Positions 15,886 to 24,336 of a stretch of DNA of 40,732 bases are shown here, piece by piece. The notes under the pieces are model-generated. The model was not told the origin of the DNA. It saw only the letters and a list, made by a program, of their open reading frames with translations, and searched no databases. Source of the stretch: JAEVZK01 sp038202925 (lineage in GTDB: Bacteria > Armatimonadota > Fimbriimonadia > Fimbriimonadales > Fimbriimonadaceae); the NCBI GenBank assembly GCA_038202925.1, contig JBBREM010000010.1:1-40732 (forward strand). Direction: 5' to 3'. Position numbers and translations under genes: made by a program. Each line of letters starts with the position of its first letter. The stretch's first letter is position 1.

Positions 15886-17862
15886 CTATCGCACCACCGA
15901 GCCTTCCGGCGCTTCTTTCTCGGGCGTGAGCAAGATCGCCCTGCCTTCGGCGTCGACGGCGGCCAGCAGCATGCCCTGGCTCTCGGTCCCGCGCAGCTTG
16001 GCCGGCTTGAGATTGGCGACCACCACCACCTGCATCCCCACGATATCTTCGGGTGTGTAGTTGGCCCGGATTCCGGCAACGATCTGCCGCTTCTCTTCGC
16101 CGATAATCACCTGCAGCTTCATCAGCTTGTCGCTGCCTTCCAGCGGCTCGGCCTCCAGCACGCGGCCCACCTTGAGCTGAACCCTCATAAAGTCCTCAAT
16201 CGAGATCTCGCCGGGAGAGCCCCCTCCCTCGGTTTCTCGGCCAGAAGACCTCTGGGGTTTCTCTGCTTGTCCGGAAACTGGGGGAGAGGGTTGGGGGAGG
16301 GGGCTCTCTTTGCCTTCAACCACGCCCATCTTCTTCAAATCCAACCTCGGGTAGATCGGCTGCGGCGGCTGCAGCTTCGTTCCGGCTGGCAGGGATGCCG
16401 CGTCCCCAATCAGCGACCACTGAACGAGCGCGGGTAAGCCGAGCTGTGCCGCAATCGAGTCGGACAGGACTGGCGCGATGGGGCGCAGCAGGGCTTCCGC
16501 CGATCTGAGGCACAGCAGCATCGACCGCAAAGCGGCGGGCAACGCGGCGTCGCCCGACTTCGCCAAAGCCCAAGGTGCCCGCGTGTCGATGTATTTGTTC
16601 AGGAACCTAATCAGATCGACCGCCGCCCTTGCGGCTTCGTCGAGCCGGTGTCCCGCCATCGCACGCTCGTATTCAGTCTTGGCGGCCCCAATAGCATTCA
16701 GGGCCTCCGGCTCGGGATCTCCCGCGGGAACGACTCCAGCGGCAAACTTGTGCGCCATCGCGAGCGAACGGTTGAGCGCATTGCCGATGTCGTTGGCGAG
16801 ATCGGAGTTGTAGCGCTTGTCGAAGTCGTCTTGGGTAAACGTGTAATCGTTCTCAAACGGCATGATCGCGGTGAGGTAGTAGCGCACGGCGTCCACACCG
16901 AGCTCCACCGAGCAGCCGACCCGGCCGGCAAGCGCCTCGGCGAGCGGCACCGGCTCGACCATATAGCCTTTCGATTTCGATAGCTTCTCCCCGCCTCCGA
17001 TCAAGATCCAGCCATGCGCGGCAAGGCAGACCGGCGGCTCGAGTCCCGCCCCCATCAGCATCGCCGGCCAGAGCGTGGCGTGAAAGCGGGTGAGGATGTC
17101 CTTCCCTAGCCATTGCACCACCGGTGGCCAGCGCTCGCTCGTGTCGCCCGGGTAGCCGCAGCCGGTGATGTAGTTGATCAGCGCGTCGAACCAGACGTAG
17201 ATGACCTGCGATTCATCCCCCGGGACCGGGATCCCCCAGCCCGGATTCGAGCGCGAGATGCAGGTGTCGCGTAGGCCCTGCTGGATGAACGAGACGACCT
17301 CGTTCAACCGCGTCTCCGGCACGATCCGGATGCGCCCGCTTTGGTAAGCCTCGAGCAGTTGATCCTGAAACGCGGAAAGCCTGAAGAAGTAGTTCTTCTC
17401 ACTCATCCAACGCACGTCGTTGCCGTCCGGAGACTTGCCGCCAACGAGTTCGCTTTCCTTGAAATAGGTCTCCGTCGAGACGTCGTACCAGCCCTCGTAC
17501 TTGTCCTCGTAGACGTAGCCGTTGTCCTTCAGCTTGGTGAATAGAGCCTGCGAAGCCTTCTTGTGCTCGGGCGAGGTGGTGCGGACGAACTGGTCGTAGC
17601 TGATTTCGAAGGTCTTGAAGATGTCGATGAACCGCCCGGCGATGCGGTCGGTGAATTTGAGCGGGTCTTCCCCCGCCGCCTCGGCCGCTTCTTTGATTTT
17701 CAGTCCGTTCTCGTCGGTCCCGGCGACCAGGAAAACGTCGTCACCACGCATCCGGAAGTAGCGAGCGGTGATATCGCCGGCGAGGTCCGTAAGCAGCGTG
17801 CCTATATGCGGCGTGCTGTTCACGTACGGGATGGCCGTCACGATCGTGGTCTTCTTCGGCAT
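15886..17862 (-). CDS. metG: Methionyl-tRNA synthetase with C-terminal tRNA-binding domain
   Basis: 658 residues. It charges tRNA-Met. Class I signatures are STPHIGT at residues 16-22 (HIGH) and KLSKSKG near 295 (KMSKS). The region around 125-150 that usually holds a zinc knuckle reads VSTETYFKESELVGGKSPDG without cysteines. After the anticodon-binding helical domain a linker at ~517-549 is supplied by an inserted palindromic repeat (SPLPQPSPPVSG ... ETEGGGSPG). The C-terminal OB-fold domain (EISIEDFMRVQLKVGRVLEAE, ~552-658) is the Trbp111-like tRNA-binding domain. ATG 17862 is chosen because the catalytic domain starts there; a 55-residue upstream extension runs antisense to hicA. Confidence 0.96.
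   Translation of the reverse strand: MPKKTTIVTAIPYVNSTPHIGTLLTDLAGDITARYFRMRGDDVFLVAGTDENGLKIKEAAEAAGEDPLKFTDRIAGRFIDIFKTFEISYDQFVRTTSPEHKKASQALFTKLKDNGYVYEDKYEGWYDVSTETYFKESELVGGKSPDGNDVRWMSEKNYFFRLSAFQDQLLEAYQSGRIRIVPETRLNEVVSFIQQGLRDTCISRSNPGWGIPVPGDESQVIYVWFDALINYITGCGYPGDTSERWPPVVQWLGKDILTRFHATLWPAMLMGAGLEPPVCLAAHGWILIGGGEKLSKSKGYMVEPVPLAEALAGRVGCSVELGVDAVRYYLTAIMPFENDYTFTQDDFDKRYNSDLANDIGNALNRSLAMAHKFAAGVVPAGDPEPEALNAIGAAKTEYERAMAGHRLDEAARAAVDLIRFLNKYIDTRAPWALAKSGDAALPAALRSMLLCLRSAEALLRPIAPVLSDSIAAQLGLPALVQWSLIGDAASLPAGTKLQPPQPIYPRLDLKKMGVVEGKESPLPQPSPPVSGQAEKPQRSSGRETEGGGSPGEISIEDFMRVQLKVGRVLEAEPLEGSDKLMKLQVIIGEEKRQIVAGIRANYTPEDIVGMQVVVVANLKPAKLRGTESQGMLLAAVDAEGRAILLTPEKEAPEGSVVR
16217..16308 (-). 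repeat. Palindromic element, copy B, inside metG
   Basis: On the metG coding strand it starts CCCCCTCCCCCAACCCTCTC, continues CAGTTTCCGGACAAG and ends GAAACCGAGGGAGGGGGC, matching copy A at 15316-15401 end to end but with a diverged centre. It is read in a different frame from copy A (CCA GTT TCC GGA here, CAG TTT CCG GAC there). It lies exactly at the linker before the tRNA-binding domain. Confidence 0.8.
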
Positions 17863-17900
17863 GGAGCGAGAGTTTACTGGACCCGTTGTAAGATAGAAGC

Positions 17901-18090
17901 ATGACCTACCGAGAGGTCGAATCTCGGCTGAAGTCAGACGGTTGGGTTCTGGATCGGCAGACAGGAAGCCATCGCCTTTATGGCGCACACGGAAAGGCGT
18001 GGACTCATCATCGTTTCTGGCCATCATCCGTCTGAACAGGTTAGAAAGGGGATGCTGGGCAAGATCATGAAGCAGGCGGGGTGGAAGTGA
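17901..18090 (+). pseudogene. hicA: HicA-type toxin with one-base frameshift
   Basis: HicA toxins are small mRNA interferases with a conserved GSH motif. From ATG 17901 the frame reads MTYREVESRLKSDGWVLDRQ then TGSHRLYG, the expected N-terminal half. The C-terminal half (LIIVSGHHPSEQVRKGMLGK then IMKQAGWK, stop TGA 18088-18090) is in the +1 frame; the switch falls around 17970-17982 at CGC CTT TAT G. In the starting frame the product would stop at 18033-18035 and lack the C-terminal strand and helix. One inserted base (or a sequencing error) explains it. The stop overlaps the hicB GTG start. The ATG is 38 bp from the divergent metG start. Confidence 0.75.
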
Positions 18091-18299
18091 GTCAGGAATA
18101 CATTGCGATCTTCGAGCCCGACGAGGGAGGCTGGACCGCTTCCGTGCCTGACTTGCCCGGCTGTTACAGCGACGCGGATACGCTGGAGCAGGCGCAGGCC
18201 GCGATTCGAGAGGCGATTCGACTGTGGATTGAGACGGCTATGGCAAAAGGTTGGCCCGTACCTCCGGCTAGAACCGAGATTCAGCGAATTGCAGTCTAG
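18087..18299 (+). CDS. hicB: HicB-type antitoxin
   Basis: 70 residues with the HicB fold: YIAIFEPDEGGWTASVPDLPG followed by CYSDADTLEQAQAAIREAI and an IETAMAKGWPVPPA tail. HicB neutralises HicA and usually represses its own operon, but this copy has no C-terminal DNA-binding domain, so it is the short form. GTG 18087 overlaps the hicA TGA (GTGA), the usual coupled arrangement; GTG 18081 is an alternative. Because hicA appears frameshifted, this antitoxin may be an orphan or may counter a homologous toxin elsewhere. Its stop overlaps the 3' end of the convergent large permease by 4 bp. Confidence 0.88.
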   Translation: MSQEYIAIFEPDEGGWTASVPDLPGCYSDADTLEQAQAAIREAIRLWIETAMAKGWPVPPARTEIQRIAV

Positions 18300-21200
18300 C
18301 CAATTTCGCTTCTCTGACTAAATCCAGCCCTTTCCTCCTCGCTCAACGTGCGCCAGCGCAAGAACTGCCGGCGCAGCGAATCTAGGAAGCGGCGGTTGAC
18401 CGTCGTCCAGTTCTCCACCTCCCCGGCGAGGCGGGTGAGGGTCAGATCGACGACGTTTACGCCCGCAATCGCGCTGGGCCGCGCTTCGATGACGAGTTCC
18501 TGGCTGACGCCCAAATCGTAAGGTGCCAGCCAGGCGGTCGCCGACACGCGCCGCTTCGCGCCGGAGTTCGACGTGCTCGTCCCGCTCGTTACGAACTCGC
18601 CGATCGTGTACTCCTCGTACCGCTTCAGCCAGTCGGCGAGGAACCCAATGAGGGGCCCGGCTTCAGCAGATGAAATGCTAAAAGGCAGGGGCAAGGTCCA
18701 GGTGTCGCCTTCCGGCTCGGTCGCCAGCGCCTGCTCGGCCTGGGCGGGGGCGGCGATTTGGGCGGCCTTGCGCGCCGGATAAATCGTGCTCAGGAGGACA
18801 ACGCCCATCACCAACAGAATCGACATCATTGCCGAGCTGGAGCTGAAGTTGAGGGTGAGCTGCGGATAGGCGCCGGTGGCGACCAGCACCTTCGCCGTCC
18901 CCTGCGCGATGAAATAGCCGAACACCGTCCCCAGCACACCGTACACAAGCGACTCGGCGAAGAAGAGGCCCGAGATGTGATTGGGGGCGAGGCCGATGGC
19001 GCTGAAGATCGCGATCTCGCGGGTGCGCTCGTAGACGCTCGCGATCATCGTGTTCAGCACGAACACCGCTGCGATGACGAGTTGGACGAGGATAAGCACG
19101 AGCCCGCCCGTCTTGGTGCCCTGAAGGATGCTGAACTGCCGCACTTCGAGCCCCGACGGACCGGCAACCGAGCCGTACAGATTCAATCGCAGCCGAGGCA
19201 TGAGGGCATTCATCGCCTGGCGCGTTTGCTCGGGTTGTGGGAAGGCAACCGAGACCGTACGCAGATTGCCGCGCAAGTCGAGGGCTCGCTGAGCGGGGAC
19301 GAGAATGCAAACGGACGGGTCGAGCCGGATGAACTGCCGAAAAGCGCGGGTCTGGCTATGGCTTTCGCTCTGCAGCTTCTTGGAGAGCGAGAAATCCGGC
19401 GGAATAATGCTATCGCCGTCCAGATCGGTCATCGCCCGCATGAGTCCCGGATCGAAGATGCCCACGACCTTGAAATCTGCGCCCATGAACCGCACGGTCG
19501 CCTTGCCCACGTCCTCGGGCGTCACCCGCAAAGCTTGGGCGATGGTCGACGGAAGAATGATTGTGTCCCGCTCGCCCGGCTCGAACCAGCGCCCGGCCAC
19601 GAGCGCCTCTTGGGGGCGCGTCACTTCGCTCTCGCCGGGGTCGAAGCCTTCCAGGGCGCTTGCATCTGCCCAATTGTCGCCGTGCTGCAACGACATCGCA
19701 GCTCCTTCGAGGATGTCTGCGCCATACGCGTACACCCGTCGCACGACCTTGGCTTCGCCTCCAAATTCGTTCAATAAGGCCTGGTAGCTGCTGCCATCCA
19801 GCGGCTCGAGTCCGGGATTGCGCAAGAGCAGGCCGCTGTACCGAGCCGGATTGGAGCTTGGCGTTTCGGTGATCTTAAGATCGGGCACCACCGAGGTGAA
19901 GCTCAGCACGATGAAGGTCATCACCACGAGCGTTAGCACCGTCAGGAACGTGCGAATTTTGCGGCGGCGCAGGTTCGAGATTCCGAGGCTGAATGCGGCC
20001 ATCGCCACATTCGCGCGCTTCACATCAATGTCGCGCACCCCCGTCTGCGCCTGCCTTACCTCGCGCAGTGCCAGCTCGAATTTACCGATGATGAAGGCGA
20101 TAACAATAAGGCTCAGGGCACCCATGATGAAGCCGACAAAGATCATCGCCGGGTTGGCAACGATCTCGAAGGCGGGATGGATGAAGCGCAGGGCAATGAA
20201 CGAGGCGATGAAGATGCCGACAGTGGCCAGAAGCTGCGTCGTCAGCGACCGGCTGGCAAACAGGAGGCGCTCGAGAAAGAGACTGAACGGGATCAGTAGA
20301 AAGGAGTAGAGAATGACGCCGTTGACGATGTCGCTTGCGGTCTTCTGCAGGACCGGGTGGGCTCGCAAGGCGAGCCCCCACGCGGCGCGTCCATGTCGCT
20401 CCGCCCCGGCCCAGTCCGCCTTAGCCTCCGCGGCTTCCGCTTGGCGCAGTTCGTCCAGCGCCTGACGGTGAGTCTCCAGGACAGCGCCGGTGAGGATTCG
20501 ATACTTGGTAAATCGGTCGATTCGCGCCTGGTTGATGTTGCAGATGTCCCGCGCGGTCGGGATGGTTACCGATCCGAAGTTCGCTACCGGCATGTATCCG
20601 TCGCCCGCCTCATTCTTCGGCGTCGAACCGGTCAGCAGCAGCCGCTTCTCCCCGAGTATCGAGGTCATCACGAGCTGGAAGCGCTGTTCGGGCGGGATGA
20701 ACAGAACGGCGGCGGGCCGTCCGCCCGACCAGGAAGCCGGATCGAAGAAGGGCAGCGCAAGGCCAAAGCTCTTAGGCGGCGCGCCGCCAATCGGATCGAG
20801 AACCTCCGCGCCGACCAAGATGCTCAGATCTTGCGGATCAACGAGGTCGAAAAAGGTCGTGCTCGTGCAATGGAAGACAACGATGGGAGATGACCGCGAC
20901 GCGGTCTTGAGCTCGAACACCGTTGGATACGCGCTGACTCCGAAGGCACCCTCGTCCGGAGCATAGTCGACAGTGCCCGTCACAGGATCGAGATGGCAAG
21001 CCACTACGACCTGCTTGGGCTTGGTGACGGTGGCGTAATCGCTCGAAAGGGGAAGGCCGAGGAACTTAAACTCCGCGTGGTCGCCCTGAGCGAGCTGCAC
21101 CTCATCCGCGCGCACCCCCATTAGGGTCTGGTAACCGCTGAAGCGAACGGCCAAACTGCCCTTGACGCGCTCGTCTGGCACGAGGCTGCGGGCGGGATTG

Positions 21201-22666
21201 TAAAGCGCCACATAGCCCGATGCCGTGCCAAACCCGCCAACCAGGCTCAGCCGCCGCGGGGTCGGTACCTGGAGAGGCACGGTGTCATCGCCGGTCGGGC
21301 TCAGCGGGTCGTTCAACAGATGATCCACGAGCACCGTCAGCGTCTGCACCTGCCGGAGAAGGTTCTCGGGCCGGGCCGACGTGTCGTCGGTTGTGTCGAA
21401 TTGCGATCGCTCGTCATCGATGGTGGCGAAGGTGACGGAGTTGTATCCCGCCGTCAGGAACGGTTCGCAATCGAAGGTGAAGCGGGCCGGGATGTTGTTG
21501 CGCCATGTCCGGTTGTCGGAATGGTTGATTGCATCGGTGAGCACAAGACGAGGCGAGGCCTCGGCGTAAATCGGGGCCAGATGCTCCGCGTGCTGCCGTA
21601 GTTTGCGCCCGAGGGACAAGATCGGCTCGAGAACTTCATCGCGGTAGTTGTAGCCGTAGCCCCGCCCAAAGACGCCCAGCGCGCGGCTGTCGGTGGACAA
21701 GTCCAGACTCGCGACCAGCAACGGCACGCCGCGCGAATCCTCAAGGTGCCGCTCGATGAACTCCCTCGCGCCGAGCAGATTGAGACCATGAGCACCGCTG
21801 ACGACGAAGCGAATGGGCCGCCGGTGCGGGGTTGACTTGAAGACGCTTGCGATCTCCAGCAAAGCGGCGAAACCACTGCCCTGCATCACGCCCGGGGCTT
21901 TGCCGGGGGTGATGGACATCGCGTCCGCATACGCCCAGAGGACGATGGGCTCTCCGGCCAGCGCCGGGTCGCTTCCGGGCATGTCGCCTATGAGATTGGC
22001 AGACTCGGATGCGATCCAATCCTGCCGGCACGTCAGCCGAACCGATTCACCCGTCGCGGCAGCATTCAGTGCGGGCCCGGCATCTTTGATCGACAACAGG
22101 AAGCGCGGGACGTGGAGCGGGATCGACGAAAACTTAAACTCGGCCTCCTGACGCCGCATGTGCTTTGGCTGGAGGAATACGATCGCGGCGGCGCCGTGGG
22201 CGGCGGCTTGCGTCCAGTTCGGCCCGCTGTCGAACTCGAGCAGCACGATAGCGCCCTTGAGCTGCTTGCCAGAGAGGGCCTCAGCGGAGCCATCGCCGCC
22301 ATACACGATAGGTCCGTGCACGTCGCAGGTGCTCGTCGTGACCATGTTCGGCCAAAGTGGCGGCACTTGGACATTTCGCCCGCCCACGGAGAGTTCCCCG
22401 CGGGACAGAGGATCCGGGATGGTGACGCGCATCGGCTCCCGGCTTACGGCCATGCCGAGGCGGCGGAATTCGCGCTCCGCGTAGTCGAGGGTCGCCCGCT
22501 CGCCCGCGCTGCCGGCGAGGCGGGTGGGCCGGCCGGAGAGGAAGGACAGTGTGCTGACCAGGCGTCCGACCTCAGGCAGGGCGATTAGCTTTCGGTACTT
22601 CGCGTCATCAGCCTGGACGCACGCGCAAAGCAGCATAGCTAGGAAAATCAGCGCGCGCTTGCCCAC
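18296..22666 (-). CDS. Degenerate M28-peptidase ectodomain fused to FtsX/MacB-type permease
   Basis: 1456 residues. Signal-like N-terminus (LIFLAMLLCACVQA). Residues ~30-450 follow an M28 aminopeptidase with an inserted PA-like domain (LKGAIVLLEFDSG near 138). The zinc-site motifs are altered: the AHYD position reads AYAD near 250, the GANDN position GVMQG, the catalytic GEE position AHG near 292, and the late H-x-x-D position FDTTDDT. A beta-rich region and coiled coil follow. Hydrophobic segments lie near 780, 815, 840 and 905 (KIRTFLTVLTLVVMTFIVL, the FtsX N-terminal helix), then a MacB-like periplasmic domain and three FtsX helices near 1185, 1233 and 1275. No ABC ATPase is adjacent. I infer an inactive peptidase-fold sensor or ligand-binding permease; the GTG start is tentative. 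Confidence 0.85.
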   Translation of the reverse strand: MGKRALIFLAMLLCACVQADDAKYRKLIALPEVGRLVSTLSFLSGRPTRLAGSAGERATLDYAEREFRRLGMAVSREPMRVTIPDPLSRGELSVGGRNVQVPPLWPNMVTTSTCDVHGPIVYGGDGSAEALSGKQLKGAIVLLEFDSGPNWTQAAAHGAAAIVFLQPKHMRRQEAEFKFSSIPLHVPRFLLSIKDAGPALNAAATGESVRLTCRQDWIASESANLIGDMPGSDPALAGEPIVLWAYADAMSITPGKAPGVMQGSGFAALLEIASVFKSTPHRRPIRFVVSGAHGLNLLGAREFIERHLEDSRGVPLLVASLDLSTDSRALGVFGRGYGYNYRDEVLEPILSLGRKLRQHAEHLAPIYAEASPRLVLTDAINHSDNRTWRNNIPARFTFDCEPFLTAGYNSVTFATIDDERSQFDTTDDTSARPENLLRQVQTLTVLVDHLLNDPLSPTGDDTVPLQVPTPRRLSLVGGFGTASGYVALYNPARSLVPDERVKGSLAVRFSGYQTLMGVRADEVQLAQGDHAEFKFLGLPLSSDYATVTKPKQVVVACHLDPVTGTVDYAPDEGAFGVSAYPTVFELKTASRSSPIVVFHCTSTTFFDLVDPQDLSILVGAEVLDPIGGAPPKSFGLALPFFDPASWSGGRPAAVLFIPPEQRFQLVMTSILGEKRLLLTGSTPKNEAGDGYMPVANFGSVTIPTARDICNINQARIDRFTKYRILTGAVLETHRQALDELRQAEAAEAKADWAGAERHGRAAWGLALRAHPVLQKTASDIVNGVILYSFLLIPFSLFLERLLFASRSLTTQLLATVGIFIASFIALRFIHPAFEIVANPAMIFVGFIMGALSLIVIAFIIGKFELALREVRQAQTGVRDIDVKRANVAMAAFSLGISNLRRRKIRTFLTVLTLVVMTFIVLSFTSVVPDLKITETPSSNPARYSGLLLRNPGLEPLDGSSYQALLNEFGGEAKVVRRVYAYGADILEGAAMSLQHGDNWADASALEGFDPGESEVTRPQEALVAGRWFEPGERDTIILPSTIAQALRVTPEDVGKATVRFMGADFKVVGIFDPGLMRAMTDLDGDSIIPPDFSLSKKLQSESHSQTRAFRQFIRLDPSVCILVPAQRALDLRGNLRTVSVAFPQPEQTRQAMNALMPRLRLNLYGSVAGPSGLEVRQFSILQGTKTGGLVLILVQLVIAAVFVLNTMIASVYERTREIAIFSAIGLAPNHISGLFFAESLVYGVLGTVFGYFIAQGTAKVLVATGAYPQLTLNFSSSSAMMSILLVMGVVLLSTIYPARKAAQIAAPAQAEQALATEPEGDTWTLPLPFSISSAEAGPLIGFLADWLKRYEEYTIGEFVTSGTSTSNSGAKRRVSATAWLAPYDLGVSQELVIEARPSAIAGVNVVDLTLTRLAGEVENWTTVNRRFLDSLRRQFLRWRTLSEEERAGFSQRSEIG

Positions 22667-22683
22667 GCCTCCAGATTACAGGA

Positions 22684-23553
22684 CTATCGCAAGTCCCACA
22701 GATACTGCTGCGGATCATGGATGCGGCCGGTCCAGGAATCCCCGATATTGCAGCCTGCCGAAAGCTGCTTGATCGTGAGCGAACTCACGCTGCCATCGGC
22801 TCGCGCCACGGTGACATGATCGAAGTGGCGAGGCCAAGCGTTCCCGTAAACGCCAGGGGACTCAGGATCGTTCGTTTGCCATCCTCGAAGGGGGCTGTAA
22901 ATAAACGGCCCCTCAAAAGTGTCTATCGAGCGCCCGACGGCGACCGCGGGGTCAAGGTAACGACAGGGCGGGACGACGATCCAATTGCCGCCGCCATAAG
23001 GCTGGCCGGACTTGGAGCGGTCCCACAGCGAATCGATAAAGACGAGCGTCTTTGACGGGTCGGCGAAATCGGTGGCGCTCCGGGTTACGGATGTCCAAAC
23101 GCCGTCGCGCCGCACAATGGGGGCGAAGTATAGGTAGTTGTAGCCGAGGTTCACATGCATCGAGGCCGTGTAGTATTGCGAATACGTGTCGCCAGGAACG
23201 AGATCCTGATCAAAGGTCGTCTCGGGTTTGTCGCGCGGGCTGTGATCCGCCGGGCAGCTAAAGACGGCGAAGCTCCGCACGTAGGGAAGGATAACCTGTA
23301 CCCACGTGCGATCGAGCTGAGCATTGGGCGGCTGCGCGGGCCGATGATTCAGCGGCATATAGCGATCGTCGTAATCACCGACATAGAGTGTGGTGGCCGT
23401 GTAGACCTGGTGGAAGTTCGAGAGGCATGACGCCTTTTCGGCAGATCCTCGCGCACTTATGAAGACAGGAAACAGCAGCCCTGCCAGAACGCACGTTATG
23501 GCAAGGACGGTGACCAGTTCAGCGATTGTGAACCCTCTAACCCGTCTATTCAC
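22684..23553 (-). CDS. Prepilin-like protein with H-X9-DG C-terminal motif
   Basis: 289 residues. The N-terminal prepilin cleavage/methylation motif is RGFTIAELVTVLAITCVLAGLL (cleavage after Gly, conserved Glu at +5), followed by the long hydrophobic helix of type IV pilins and pseudopilins. The globular part has CLSNFHQV near residue 43, FSCPADHSP near 98, and the H-X9-DG signature at the C-terminal side (first His of HFDHVTVARADG to DG). This DUF1559-like architecture is strongly expanded in Planctomycetes, Lentisphaerae and Armatimonadota. It is probably processed by a prepilin peptidase and assembled or secreted in the envelope. It stands 17 bp upstream of the large permease on the same strand. 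Confidence 0.85.
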   Translation of the reverse strand: MNRRVRGFTIAELVTVLAITCVLAGLLFPVFISARGSAEKASCLSNFHQVYTATTLYVGDYDDRYMPLNHRPAQPPNAQLDRTWVQVILPYVRSFAVFSCPADHSPRDKPETTFDQDLVPGDTYSQYYTASMHVNLGYNYLYFAPIVRRDGVWTSVTRSATDFADPSKTLVFIDSLWDRSKSGQPYGGGNWIVVPPCRYLDPAVAVGRSIDTFEGPFIYSPLRGWQTNDPESPGVYGNAWPRHFDHVTVARADGSVSSLTIKQLSAGCNIGDSWTGRIHDPQQYLWDLR

Positions 23554-23556
23554 GCT

Positions 23557-24336
23557 TTAAGCCTGTTGCATTATAACAAACCCGCCGGGACGGGGCAGGG
23601 AGAATATCTCCAGCTCGCCCACGCGGATAAACGTGCTCTTGGTGTACCACGCTTCCAGCTTCGGATCGCACTGAAGGCATGCCGGCAGTTTCCGCTCGGC
23701 GCAAACGGCAAGGGCCTCTCGCAAGATTGCGGTACCGATCCCGAGGCCCCTTAGCCCGGCATCGACACATAAGTTATATACGCCGGCCACTCCCCCATGG
23801 AGACAAATCATGGCTGTGCCGAGGAGCTGGCCGTCCTTCCGGTAGCCAAGCAGCTCCAAGGAGGTCGCCCGCGCGGTGGTCTCCGCAATCTGCCGGCGGA
23901 AGAGCGGAACGTGCTTGGCGAAGAACTGTTCGACCATAAACGAGGCGATTTGATGCCGATCATGCAAGGTCGTCGCCCGAGTGAGCATCCCGCTCGGGGA
24001 GGTCGCGCCGGGCGGCGCGACCATTTTGACCAGCGAATAATTGCGGGCAAATCCGGCGGCCTCAAGGAGCGCGGTGCGCTGCGCGGGCTCGTCGGTCGGC
24101 AGCCCGTAGACGTGAAAGCAGGAACGGTCGATCGCAATTTCGGCCAGCCGGAAGGCGCGCTCGCGGTCCAGCTTGAGATCGACGGCGAAGTTGCAGATCG
24201 GATGGTCGAGCTCGCCGGTGCAGGCATCGAACCCATCTTCTCGCCACACCTTCGACCGAGCCGCCGCGCGACCCAGCGCGAGGTAAGTCTGTTTTAAGTT
24301 GCATGCCGAAGCCTGAATGACCGCTTCCAAGGTCAT
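23557..24336 (-). CDS. GNAT family N-acetyltransferase
   Basis: 259 residues. The C-terminal half is a GNAT domain: a strand AGVYNLCVDAGLRGLGIGTAI with the acetyl-CoA pyrophosphate loop (R-x-x-G-x-G), then LREALAVCAER and LQCDPKLEAWYTKSTFIRVGE, where the Tyr is a usual general-acid position. The N-terminal half (about 1-120) is a degenerate GNAT-like domain with HVYGLPTDEPAQRTALLEAAGF, so it may be a tandem-GNAT protein. The substrate is unknown. Its ATG overlaps the stop codon of the upstream hydrolase (ATGA), implying translational coupling. Confidence 0.8.
   Translation of the reverse strand: MTLEAVIQASACNLKQTYLALGRAAARSKVWREDGFDACTGELDHPICNFAVDLKLDRERAFRLAEIAIDRSCFHVYGLPTDEPAQRTALLEAAGFARNYSLVKMVAPPGATSPSGMLTRATTLHDRHQIASFMVEQFFAKHVPLFRRQIAETTARATSLELLGYRKDGQLLGTAMICLHGGVAGVYNLCVDAGLRGLGIGTAILREALAVCAERKLPACLQCDPKLEAWYTKSTFIRVGELEIFSLPRPGGFVIMQQA

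Noticed and set aside
17970..17985. Programmed +1 frameshift in hicA
   Set aside because: CTT T resembles the prfB slip site but the next codon is sense (TAT) and there is no internal Shine-Dalgarno. A simple indel is more economical.
17863..18027. 55-residue N-terminal extension of MetG
   Set aside because: The catalytic domain begins at Met 17862 and the extension is antisense to hicA coding sequence.
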